From Eucommia ulmoides (lineage: Eukaryota; Streptophyta; Magnoliopsida; Garryales; Eucommiaceae), in the NCBI GenBank assembly GCA_016647705.1, contig CM028326.1:43276285-43340284 (forward strand): DNA of 64,000 nt. The letters run 5' to 3'. The notes beneath the pieces are model-generated. The model worked only from the letters and a program-made list of their open reading frames with translations. It was not told where the DNA came from and did not search any database. Every line of letters starts with the position of its first letter. The stretch's first letter is position 1. This document shows, one piece after another, positions 11,303 through 22,443 of the stretch. The position numbers and the translations under genes are program-made.

Positions 11303-12330
11303 GTGAAGCCATACATGTGGGATGACCCAATGTTGTTCAGAAAATGTGTCGGTCAAGTCATCCAAAGATGTGTTCCAGAAGAGGAAATGGCAAGCATTCT
11401 ATACCATTTCCATTCGTCACCCTGTGGCGGGCATTTTGGAGCGACACAGATGGCCACGAAGGTGCATAAATCAAGTTTTTACTGGCAAACGCTCTTTTGT
11501 GATTCATATAAGTTGGTAAAAACCTATGATCGATGCTAAAGGGTTGGTAACATCTCAAGACGGCATGAGTTGCCACTGACATCCATTCTCCAGTTGGAGC
11601 TTTTTGATATGTGGGGGATTGATTTCATGGGGCCTTTTCCACCGTCCTTTGGTTAAGAGTACATCTTACTGGCGGTGGATTACATGTCTAAATGGGTTGA
11701 GACTGTGGTAACGCCAACCAACAATGCCAAGGTGCTTCTGAAATTCCTTCAAAAGAACATATGACAAGGTTCGGGACTGCTCGAGTCATTATCAGTGATG
11801 AAGGGACCCACTTTTGCAATAAAATGTTTAATACTTTACTGACAAAGTATGGAGTACAATATAAGAAGGTGCTTCCACAATCGAGAGATAAAGCAAATAT
11901 TGGAGAAGACGGTTCACACTAACCTTAAGGACTGGGCAGTGAAATAAGATTATGTACTATGGGCATACCGCATGTTGTTCAAAATACCGATCGAAATGTC
12001 ACCATATCGGTTGGTGTTTGGGAAGGCATGTCATTTGCGAATAGAATTGGAACACCGTGCCTATTGGGCGATAAAGAGGCTAAATTTTGATCTCAGTGCT
12101 TTGAGGCAACAACGTCTATTCCAACTCAATGATATGGAGGAATTCTGGAATGAGGCATATGAGAACGCCAAGCTGTACAAAGACAAAACCAAGAAATGAC
12201 TTGATAAGTACATAATCAGGAAGGAGTTTAGCCTGGGCCAATAGGTCTTACTATTTAATTCTCGACTGAGACTCTTTATTGGAAAATTGAAGTCCACATG
12301 GTCCAGACGGTTCTGGATCAAGCATGTATT
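11303..12330 (+). pseudogene. pol: AT-4 pol: integrase
   Basis: The N-terminal zinc-finger region has HFHSSPCGGHFG and later C..C-type residues (KTYDRC). The core includes LELFDMWGIDFMGPFPPS with a catalytic Asp. The C-terminal part holds [27 protein letters not shown]. This enzyme would join element DNA to the chromosome. It is decayed, with several breaks. Confidence 0.83.
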
Positions 12331-12929
12331 TCCATTTGGCTCAGTCGAATTGGAAGGTGATGACGGATGAATTTTTCAAGTTAACGGGGAGAGAATCGAG
12401 CACTATTTTGGAAATGAAGAACAAGTTGTGGAGAGTATCTTCCTTGTTGACGACTGATGTAGAAGTTTCCTAAGTCCAGCTAGGGACGATAAATCAAGAG
12501 CACTTTTTGATATACAACCCGAGGGTATGGTTTTCGCCAACTTTTGATATATAGTAACTTTTTGGATGTGCAAATGGTCTCGAATTGAGTTTGAGAGTGG
12601 ATTGAGGAGTTACAACATTTAGGGAAGTTTTATGATCATGAAAGTGATGAAACAACAGAGTGGAAGCGAAGTGGTGGTGTGCCGTTTAAAAACAAATACA
12701 CAGAAACAAAGTGAAAAAAAGTGCAGCACTCCACCTCTGCAGCTACCAAAAAGCAGAAAGCTTTCTACTGATCCATCGCTGCGGTAATGGAGCTGACCGC
12801 TGTAGCGGTGAAATATCAGAAAGCCCACTGGGGATTGTGGTGTTCTTGAAGATTTGATTCGATTTGTTGAATTGTTTTGTTCTATTGTGATTTGGTGGCA
12901 AATTTTTGTATGTTGAATTGATAGGAACC
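12331..12929 (+). other. AT-4 spacer between pol and post-pol ORF, with palindromes
   Basis: The end of pol (a QVNGERIEHYFGNEEQVVESI-like track) is followed by noncoding DNA matching 49930-51014 in AT-7. It contains CCATCGCTGCGG and GACCGCTGTAGCGGTG at 12770-12812, the same TGCA/TGTA-centred palindrome type as in the LTR at 36181-37599. An A-run is at about 12935. No gene is seen; minus-strand frames at 12619-12966 are shadows. Confidence 0.6.
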
Positions 12930-13344
12930 ATGCCAAAAAAAAAAAAAAACCGCCGCTAAATGTCAAAGGGGTAAGGGATCCGGTTAATGATCCGTCGATC
13001 TCGGCTTAGATTTTAACTCAAGTTGATTCGTCTTGACATGAATGAAGCAGTATTTTAATCGGTTTGAGCACAGGCGTGGTTCCATTCGTGAGCGCGACTT
13101 TAATGAATTGGATGAGCTTCTGGCTGAGATTGTAAATGTGATAAGGGAGTGAGGTTGGCAATGCTTTTGTAGATAATCGGCCCTAGGTGACATAGCTTTG
13201 GTCCAAGAATTCTATGCCAACTGTGTAGAAGCTGAGAACCACTGGACCAGGGTCCGGACTCGAGTCATCAAATTTGATGCAGAAATGATAAATGAGCTAC
13301 TGGGTTGGTTCCTTCCGAACCAGAAGATTTAAATGAAGAAATGG
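12930..13344 (+). pseudogene. AT-4 post-pol ORF, first part
   Basis: The ATG begins a basic N-terminus (MPKK-type, KCQRG), then segments matching 51015-51425 in AT-7: LDFDSS-like, FDELDE, ALVQEFYANCVEAENHWTRV and FDAEMINELLGW. This resembles the 'putative plant transposon protein' domain (Pfam PF20167, from memory) found downstream of pol in Athila-type elements. The role is unknown; it sits where some relatives carry an envelope-like ORF. AT-5 interrupts it, and it resumes at 33744. Confidence 0.75.
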
Positions 13345-13532
13345 AGTTTAGTTTATCTTTAAAAGAAAACCCAAAAATTGGATACCCTAGATAAAGTTCG
13401 GTTATAACAATCGTGGTACTTAGCGACAATCTAAAACAATCCCTGTGGATATGATAACCCTACTATTCCTATACTATTCAAACTTGACCCGTACACTTTC
13501 GGTAACGTAGTGACAAATAAATCCCGTTGCCA
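13345..13532 (+). repeat. 5' LTR remnant of AT-5
   Basis: It begins abruptly at TTTAGTTTATCTTTAAA and ends CCCGTTGCCA before the primer-binding site. It is nearly the same as 33560-33743. Confidence 0.8.
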
Positions 13533-13669
13533 AGTTTTTGCGCCATTGTTAGGGAATGGTTTTTAGATTGTTGTTGATATTGTGAAAAGGTAACTTTATT
13601 TTAATTTAGGCATTTATTTTATTTTTAATTTTTGTTTTTAGTTTTGTTTGATTATCAATGTACTTGAAG

Positions 13670-14630
13670 ATGTATCATCAACTAGTGCTATTGCGATTTT
13701 CTAAACGAGATTTCAAGTCTTTTTATTGTGTTTGGGATAGATACAAGGAGTAACTCATTCGATTCCCAAATCATGGTTTCCCGAGGAAGTGTCAATTACT
13801 GAACTTCCTCGATGGGTCACAAGTTGCAACAAGAACTTGGGTGGAAGGAGGAAATGGTACCACCTCATTCGACCAACTAATAGCGGACAAAACCTATTGG
13901 TTGTTGGAAGATATGGTGGAGTTTGAATGTCAGAGTTGGAATTATTCAACAAGCCACCAAAGCTTAGGGGATAGTTCCAACATTTCAACCTCATAGATTG
14001 ATACCCTGGACTAACATATAGAATCTTCCCCCACCTTGGAAGAGATGTTCGCTGAATTTATGGGGGAGACTCAGGTTTTCTGGGGGGAAACGTATAACCA
14101 TGTCAAGGAGCATGAGGATCGTCTTGACAATATTGAGATGACCTACATTGAAATTGATGTAACCGTAAAGTCCCTCGAGATGCAAATCGGTCAGCTTATT
14201 TGTTTTATTGAGGCCTAGTCAGAAGTGGTGGTACTAAGAGATACACAAGTCACATCCGTGTATGAAAGCCACCATGAAGAACCTAGTACGAGTGGGAGGA
14301 AATTGGGAGCATTCAACGACAATGATTCTATTGAGAAGAAAACACAATAATGGATTGAAGATGAAGAATCACATAATGACAATTGTGATTCTTCACTATT
14401 TGAGATCCAAATTTTGATGCCACCCTCAATCCAAGACGATCACATCTATGAGAATCGATGTAGCTTACTTGTTCTTTACCACCTTTAACTCCATTCATTC
14501 AAGCTTCCCAAGGACATGATCCGGAGAAGAATCAAGTTGAGAGCACGTGCCGATCATTGCCACATTTCGCCAAGCTTGAGGGCGTTTTGAATCAAGACCC
14601 CTATATTTTGCTGTATGATACATACTATAG
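13670..14630 (+). pseudogene. gag: gag remnant of AT-5, first copy
   Basis: Same short gag type as AT-3: an RFPNHGFPRKCQLLNFLDG track, WVEGGNGTTSFDQLIADKTYWLLEDMVEF, and then EEMFAEFMGETQVFWGETYNHVKEHEDRLDNIEM, which has a coiled-coil-like pattern. It is followed by the conserved GAGGACATTAAACCAAGCGC segment and hairpins at 14693-14770. Fossil with several breaks. Confidence 0.7.
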
Positions 14631-14849
14631 GTGAAAATAACTTTTGATGAGCCCTTCTTCGTATCAAGTCGAGGACATTAAACCAAGCGCTTCTTGGGAG
14701 GAAACCTAAGTTTTAAAATAAATCAATCCATCACCACTGACTACACTCAGAGGAAAGATTGTCTCGCCTTCCAGGTACGTGTTCAAAATCCACTTCGTCA
14801 CTATAATGCATGCAATTTGTTGAGTTTGATGTTGGGTCACTGTGGACAC
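14631..14849 (+). other. AT-5 hairpin segment up to the TAT-1 insertion
   Basis: This holds the two conserved hairpins in imperfect form (14693-14710 and about 14750-14770) and the start of the 3' noncoding region. It is cut at TCACTGTGGACAC by the TAT-1 LTR; the same phrase continues uninterrupted in AT-4 (34550) and AT-7 (52310). Confidence 0.7.
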
Positions 14850-15359
14850 TGTAGACACGGTATTTTAACCGCCCCACAAAAATTTTATGCTTTATTTTTA
14901 GTTGACTTTGTATTGTTCAACTTTGTTTTTATTTTATTTATTTTCAAAAATATAAAATACAAAAAAAAAATGAGAAAGAAAATTGAAAAAAGAAAAATGG
15001 AATAAATTGAAAGAATAAAGAAATTAGGGTTTGAAATTGAATAAGGAAAAAGGGGTTGAAATTGAAAGAAGTAAGGAATGGGGAGTAAATTGGAATAAAG
15101 GAAAAGAATTGGGTCCATTTTCTTGGTCAAAATCGTGAATAGAGAAAGAGAGAGAGAGAAAGAGGGGGTATGGCGGGTCCCACCTGAGAGAGAGAGAGAT
15201 ATAGTAAATTAGTAGGTCCCAACCTTTTTTTGTCATGTGTATGTGAGAAATAGATGAGAGAAATTAAATCAAAGAAGAGTGGGCCCCTTGACTTGTTAAC
15301 TACTACACATAAAAAGCAAAGAAAAAGGTAGAAAAAATAAAATCATTGCCATGTGTCAC

Positions 15360-17003
15360 CGATAGGTGTGATCTACCTATTTATTTCCAAACCAAACTAA
15401 GTTAGTTTAAAAGAGTTTTTATAGTATTTTATTACGTTTTAATTAGTTTTTATTCTTTTTTTATAAATCAGGTGTATGGGGTGAAAAGGTAGGAAAACGG
15501 AGCATAAATTATCAGATCGAACCAAGAACGGTGGAAAAACAAGCAAGGCGGAAATTTTTTGAACAGTAGCCCACCGCCATGGTGTCAAACCTCCGCCGTG
15601 GCGGTAAAAATGAAGAGAGGGCCTATTCTTGATGGATACCCACCGCCGTGACGATGAAAATGCAGGATGTTCACCAAATCCACCACTGTCTTCACCGCCT
15701 AGGCGATCAACCAACCGACCTACTCACCGTCATGGTGGTGAATCCCACTACCACGGTGGTCACCTCTGCACAAATTAGATATTTTTTTAGATATTTTTTG
15801 GATATTTTGCCTATTTAATCCATTCCCCTCCCTCATTTTTGGGCCTCTCTTGCATGCTACCACCCTTAGAACGTATCTAGGGTTAGGTAGAGAAGTTTTA
15901 AATGGAGAGCTCACATCCCGAAGAAGAAGAAGACAATGAAGCGATCGTTGAACGGTTCTTAGCCACAAATCTTCGAACTAGGCTAAGTTCTTCGATTTCT
16001 TATTTTATTTCTTTAACTTAGGAATTTGTGAGCATGTTTAGCTCGTGCTTTATTGTAAATATGTTTATGGCCGTTAGTTAAACATGGATTCTATAGGGAT
16101 TAACAATATATTTATAAATATGTGATTCGTATGATTTTAGTGTTTCATTTATATTTGTTCTTCGAAGTTTGACTGTGTTTGCCGTATTGTTTGTTTATTA
16201 CGCTTAGATAGATATATCGAGAATTCGGGCTTTGACACTCGAAAGAAGTAACCTCAGATTCGGACTGGGGTAAACATAACGCGATAATCCAATAACCCAG
16301 GAGTGAGTTGGATTATGGGCAATCGATAACATTAGGGAAAGACTCATATGACCTAGGGTCTTTAAGACGTTGAGGAGGACTTCTTCATTGACACGAAGTC
16401 GTGTATTCCCTTGTCTTACACTCGAGAGAGGTGGCAAGAGAGTTTACGAACTGAGATACTCGATAGGGTAAACACAACACGACAATCCAATAACCCGACA
16501 ATCCAATAACCCGAGAGGGAGTTGGATTTTGTGTAATCAATGACATTGGGGCGAGACTCACATGACCTAGGGTTGTTAAGACTTTGAGGGGGACTTTTTT
16601 GTTGACACGAAGTCATGTATTCTCCCGTCTTACACTCGGGAGAAGTAGTGGGGGAGTTTACGAACTGAGATTATCAAATAGGTTGAACACCGTAAACATA
16701 GGTCAAACGAGATCGAACACGTATTTGTAAACCAAGTTAATCCCTAGACAATTCTTTCCGCTAAAACATCTCATTATATTAGTATAGATAATTTAGTTAA
16801 TTAGTATAGTTTAATATAAAATTTATACATTCGTTTTTAGCCTAGATAAAGTTAGGTCATGACAATCGCGGTACTTGATAATAACGACAACCAATCCCCG
16901 TGGATATGATACCCAATCTTAAAGATCACATTATACTAAAACTTTAACCTCGTGCATTTGCGAGTAGTCAAGACGCGAGCGTGTAATAAACGCTTATCGT
17001 AGA
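15360..17003 (+). repeat. 5' LTR of AT-6
   Basis: It starts (C)GATAGGTGTGATCTACC. Palindromes centred on CATG or CGTG (such as CACCGCCATGGTG, CCGCCGTGGCGG) lie at 15568-15770. The core block occurs twice, at about 16228-16440 and 16447-16680, against once in the 3' LTR. Confidence 0.9.
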
Positions 17004-18466
17004 AGTTTTTGGCACCGTTGCTAGGGATTATGTTTTTTTATTATTATCGATATTGTGAGTAAATGACTCGATTTTACTTTAGGCATTTCTTTTGTATATA
17101 ATTTTTGTTTTGTAGTTTTTTTTATTTTATTTCTTATGTAGGGTACTTGGCGATGTTAGATCAACAAGTATTGATGCATTCTTTTTAATGGGATTCCAAG
17201 CCGTTTTATGGTGTTGTGGCCCTGCACATAATCCGATGAGGGGTGTCGTTGAAAAATCGAGCCAAACGAAGTAAAATCTCACCAAGCTTGAGGTTGTTCT
17301 GAATATATAGGGCCAAGAACATTAAACCACGCGCTTCTTGGGAGGCAACCTAAGGTCCAAATAAATTAAATCTGTCACAGCCGAATTCATTCAGAGGCGA
17401 GATTCTCTCGCCTCCCAAGTACGTGTTCTAAACCCCCTTACTGTCTGTTTTAAGTTTAGAAGTGATATGTAGTATAGTATGTTAAATGTTTTATTGTTTT
17501 ATTGTGTGCATGTTTGTTTAGGTTAGTTAGTGTTTGTTTGTATTTGTTGTTGCATGTTGAGTTTTGCATTCATTTGGGCTGTTATCCGATGATGATATTA
17601 CCTCCTGGTTGTTTTCGAGGTTAAGGGTAATACCCATGCATGTGTGTTATGTGTGCTTGACAATGCGTTTTGGTGAAAATTATTGTAGATCCTAATTTGC
17701 ATGTGCACATAGACTCAATGTATTTCTATTAAATTGATTTGAGAACGATTATCGATTAGCCAAACTCATGACAAATTAAGGATTCTAGAACCTGATTGAG
17801 GGGAAGCTTGAGGTGAAATCCTAGGCGAGGTAGTTTGAAAGATATGATTTAGGTATTCTTTTTGTGGCTTGAGCCTTTTAAGCCAACCATTTTATATGTT
17901 TATCCCTCATTACCCTGTCGAAGTCTAAATGCCAATTCAATTCTGAACACATAAGCTAATACCCTGGGTAACGTTAAGTTAACAATGTTAACCCATTTTC
18001 TATTCCGAAATGCCCTTGGCCAAATAATTCAAGACCGAACCAAGTCCTTCAAATCTTTATGAACTTCTAAACCTACATTAGTGGAGAGTGGACCCTAGTC
18101 AGGCATATAGAAATCCTAGTCCTATACAGTTTAAGTCATGAGTTTCGTTGGTGGATTATCCAATCCGATCATTATATAGTTATATTATTGAGTCTTGTAC
18201 TAACACATTAACAGGATCTAGAATGGCGTTTACCGTTATTACATGTCAAAATTCTAGAACAACACATGATGTGTTTATCGCCTGAACTCGATATGACTGG
18301 CGGTTGTTGAGGGAAAAATAACAAGGTCATTAGAAGAAGCGAAAAACTAGCATATCGTTATGTTTATATTGTTTTTAGGTTGTTTGTTATTTAATCTAAT
18401 TGTGTTTTTCATTCTCGTGTGAGTGTTTTGCTCGAGAACTAGCAAAATTTTAAGTTTGGGGGTATT
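17004..18466 (+). other. AT-6 interior: leader, hairpins, 3' noncoding region
   Basis: Primer-binding site and leader run to about 17215. Hairpin 1 (CTTGGG/CCTAAG, 17337-17354) and hairpin 2 (GAGGCGAGA/TCTCGCCTC, 17394-17414, perfect) follow, then a shortened 3' region with the GATGATATTACC segment and the final tract GTTTGGGGGTATT. No coding region is supported. Confidence 0.8.
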
Positions 18467-19877
18467 TGATAGATGTAATCTACCTATCTATTTCCAAACC
18501 AAACTAAGTTAGTTTTCGAGTGTTTTTATAGTATTTTATTACATTTTAATTAGTTTTTTTTCTTTTTGTATAAAACAAGTGTATGGCGTGAAAAGGTAGG
18601 AAAATGGAGCATAAACAATCAGATCGAACCAAGAATGGTCGAAGAACGGTGGAGAAACAAGCAAGATGGCAATTTTCTGGACAGTAGCCCATCGCCATGG
18701 CGTCAGACCTCCACCGCGACGGTGAAAATGCAAAGAGGGCCTATTCTTGCTGGATACCCACCGCTGCGGCGGTGAAAATGTAGGATGGTCACCAAATCCA
18801 CCGCTGTCTTCACAGCCTAGGCAATCAACCAATCGACTTACTCACCGCCACCTCTGCACATATTAGATATTTTTTTGGATATTTTTAGGATATTTTGCCT
18901 ATTTAATCCATTACCCTCCCTCATTTTCAGGCCTCTCTTTCATACTACCACCCTTAGAACATATCTAAGGTTAGGTAGAGAAGTTTTAGAGGGAGAGCTC
19001 ACATCCCGAAAGAGAAGAAGATGGCGAAGCGATCGTTGAACAGTTCTTAGCGACAAATCTTCGGACTAAGCTAAGTTCTTCGATTTATTCCTTTATTTCT
19101 TTAACTTAGGAATTTGTGAGCATGTTTAGCTCGTGCTTTATTTTAAATACGTTTATGGCCGTTAGTTAAACATAGATTGTATAGGGACTAACAATATATT
19201 TATAAATATGTTATTCGTATGATTTCAGTGTTTCATTTATGTTTGTTCTTCGAAGTTTGACTGTGTTTGCCGTATTATTTTTTTATTATGCTTAGATAGC
19301 TATATCGAGAATTTGAGGTTTGACACTCGAAAGAAGTAACCTCGGATTCAGACTGGGGTAAACATAACGTGACAATCCAATAACCCGGGAAGGAGTTGGA
19401 TTATGGGCAATCGATGACGTTGGGGCAAGACTCACGTGACCTAGGATCATTAAGATGTTGAGGGGGACTTTTTCGTTGACACGAAGTTGCGTATTTTCTC
19501 GTCTTACACTCGGGAGAGGTGGTGGGGGAGTTTACAAACTGAGATTGTCAAATAGGTTGAACACTGTAAACATAAGTCAAACGAGATCAAACACGTATTT
19601 GTAAACCAAGTTAATCCCTAGACAATTCTTCCCCCTAAAACATCTCATTATATTAGTATAGATAATTTAGTTAATTAGTTTAGTTTAATAAAAAAATTAT
19701 ACATTCGTTTTTAGCCTAGATAAAGTTAGGTTATGACAATTGCGGTACTCGATAATAACGACAACCAATCCATGTGGATATGATATCCAATCTTAAAGAT
19801 CACATTATACTAAAACTTTAACCTCGTACACTTGCGAGTAGTCAATACGCGAGCATGTAACAAATGCTCGTCGTACA
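18467..19877 (+). repeat. 3' LTR of AT-6
   Basis: It starts TGATAGATGTAATCTACC and ends CGTCGTACA before GTCAC. Palindromes are at 18688-18815; a single core block is at about 19318-19540. Confidence 0.92.
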
Positions 19878-20053
19878 GTCACCAAGAAAAGAAGGGCGGG
19901 GAAAGGCACTTTTTCTTCACGCGCCGCAACCCTAGAGCTCCATTTTTGTCCTTTCTTCGAATTTTACCCTTTCCCTGTTTAACTTGGACTTAGTTTGCCG
20001 GCCAGACCTAGTTTTTAGGGTTTCCTAAGTGGTTTTCACGTCCCATCTTCTCC

Positions 20054-20061
20054 TATAAATA
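20054..20061 (+). promoter_or_regulatory. TATA box in TAT-1 5' LTR
   Basis: TATAAATA in the context CTCCTATAAATAGGAC is a good plant TATA box. The same box is in the 3' LTR at 27446-27453 and in TAT-2 at 60434-60441. It probably marks the LTR promoter. Confidence 0.65.
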
Positions 20062-22443
20062 GGACATTCCTCCTCCTAATTTATTCATTCAGAAATTGAG
20101 AGAAAAATCCTTAGAGAGTGATTCTCATCGTAAAACCTTTCGGGAAGCTGTCTACGCGAGAGAAAAGCCCGAGCATCGGGATTCTTGGCCTAGAACATGT
20201 ATTTTTTTTTTTATTTTAATTTTTTTTTTTTTCAGATTGTTTTGTTCTCTTTGCAATTTAAATTCCTGCAAGTTTAGTTATTTTTTTATTGTCCGATGAC
20301 TCGATGAAAAATGTCAAGAAAAGGTTCCTCATTCTCGATCTGAATCTTTGAGCGTTTAGACAAGGACACCCATATCTTGTTGTTTTTTAAATCTTTTTAT
20401 TTTCTATATTTTTTTTCATTATAATAAAGAGGAAAATCTAAAAAAGCAATTCATCTGATGATCCGATGAAAATACCGAGGTGGGTTTCTCGTGCTTAAAC
20501 CTAACTTCGAGCGTTAGGTGAATGATGTTTTATTATTTATTTTGTTGCATTTTTTTTTTCTGCATTTTTTTAATTTTAATTTTAATTTTATTCTTTTTAT
20601 CAAAACCATAAAAAATCAAAAAAAAAATAATAAAAAAATCATTTATGGGTAGGAATTAATCCTTACGAACCTTAAGTTGAATCCGACGATTCGATAAATC
20701 GTGAGAGAGTTTTCCATAGCCTCGTTTCCATTCCCCGACCCGAGTGGAATTTAGAAACGAATGATTTAATAAAATCTATTTTCTCGGTATATTTTTTGTG
20801 GGATTTCGTTTCAGTTTCCGAAAGATTAATTTCAACTAAATTGTTTCCGCGAACCTCCCTCGATTCTCATATCCATAGAATGTGAGGGAATTTCAAATCG
20901 GGACTTCTTTAAATTAATTGGGCAAACTTTAAATAAACATTTTTGCACCCATTTAGCATATTTACTTCTTGTATTATTTAGAGAGCATATTTAGTACACT
21001 TTCACCACTCACACTTTTTTTTCAACATATAGTTTTTTTGTTTTTTCTTTTAATCTCATAAATTCATGCTACTTTTTCATATCTAGTCATGACATGTTTA
21101 TTTTTTATAATTAAATCATTGTCACATATAATCAGGTTAATTCATGTAGTATTCACATCAGTTTGCATTGACGTATTTAAATTAAAGCATTTAGTTTTTT
21201 TTGTTTTTTTTTTTGCATAAAAAATAAATTCATATAATTTTAGTTTTTGCATTCATATTTTCATATTTATTCACTTATTTGAGTTTGGCCATTTAAAGTA
21301 AAGAAGTCTTTAGGAAACATATATAAATACCCCTCAGGGACCATCCTTATCGAATCTTTAATATTCGATAAGAAATTATACTGGGGGAACATTCCAAAAA
21401 ATCCAAAATCTTATCCCACCTTATTTGTGAAAATACCAAAAAGATTTTATAAGATGGGAATGATTTCAAAATAAAATAAAACCCTCGGACTAAACTAATT
21501 GGATTTAATTGGACATAAGGTACCATTTTCAGACGGGCGTCTTGGGGTGCCTAACACCTTCCCCAAGCATAACCAACCCCCGAGCTTTTAAATGAATCTT
21601 TGGTTTTACCGTGTTTTTTGGAGTCAAATTTTTACTTAGGCCTTTTAAATTATTTTCTAAAAATTCGGTGACCTAGCACACCATTTAAACCCAATGCTAG
21701 GTGGTGACTTCTTATTTTTTTAAAATGGCCTAAGTATATTTTTTGTGAAAATCGACGCTTAAAAAAAAACCATTCTCTTTAAGCCTATATTTGTCATTTA
21801 ATATTCTTTTTCTTCCGAAAAAACGGGGCACGTCAGCTCGCGACTCCACTGGGGATAATTAGAGGGTCGAGCCTAATATGTCCAAATAAGTCCAGCTATA
21901 CCATGTCCGAATGTTATATTTTATTTTGTTATCTTTCCTTCTATTTTGTAAATAAGTTGTGATGTTTTCTCTTTTCTTTCTTTTCTCTTAGGCTCTTATA
22001 TTGTTGTAAAACCTTTGATATAAGTACGGTCGTCTTGTATCCATATTATCCCCACGGGATTCTATGAGTACGAGACGTGAAAAAGGGTTTGATACTTGAT
22101 GGATTGATGATGTCTTAGGAAGTCTTAAAAACCAAACGAGTTAAAAGTTTTCAATACCGATTAAGTAACAAAAGAATTTTATAAATCACTATCTATTTTG
22201 ATCAGTCATTATCGAAATTGAGAATTTCAAACTCGGATAGGTTTTAAAACTACTTAAGACCAATGTGGACTAATAAATGGGTTTGTTGTAAGAACAGGAC
22301 AAGACCAGAAAATTGGTCCCAAAAAAACAATTCTGGTTCTCCGTATCCGAAGTTCGGTCTTTACTTACAGTCGGGCCCAGACTCACTCCAGGGATAACAT
22401 CATAAAGTAATCCCGAATCTCTTTCTACGGCCTAGATGTTTGA

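Larger units (their letters stand above)
15360..19877 (+). mobile_element. AT-6, minimal non-autonomous Athila-type element
   Basis: This complete-ended element of 4518 bp has target duplication GTCAC at 15355-15359 and 19878-19882. LTRs are 15360-17003 and 18467-19877. The interior is only about 1.46 kb: primer-binding site TGGCACCGTTGCTAGGGA (17010-17027), a leader, a trace of the gag start, both hairpins and a reduced 3' noncoding region with its purine tract. It has essentially no coding content and depended on a helper. LTRs look a little over 90% alike by eye. It lies in the 5' LTR of TAT-1 and is the innermost layer of the deepest nest. Confidence 0.93.
14850..21835 (+). repeat. 5' LTR of TAT-1 (about 2.46 kb without AT-6)
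   Basis: Two blocks, 14850-15359 and 19883-21835 (plus the duplicated GTCAC at 19878-19882), match the 3' LTR 26749-29055 in order. It includes a GA-rich microsatellite (about 15135-15205), TATA box, three spaced copies of a CCGATGA-TCGATGAAAA-type motif (about 20290, 20455, 20685), and the end segment GGTGACCTAGCACACC, also seen in TAT-2 near 61565. Confidence 0.87.

Noticed and set aside
12619-12966. Minus-strand 115-codon frame as an independent gene
   Set aside because: It lies antisense to AT-4 spacer and palindromes and includes a poly-Phe run from a poly-A tract.
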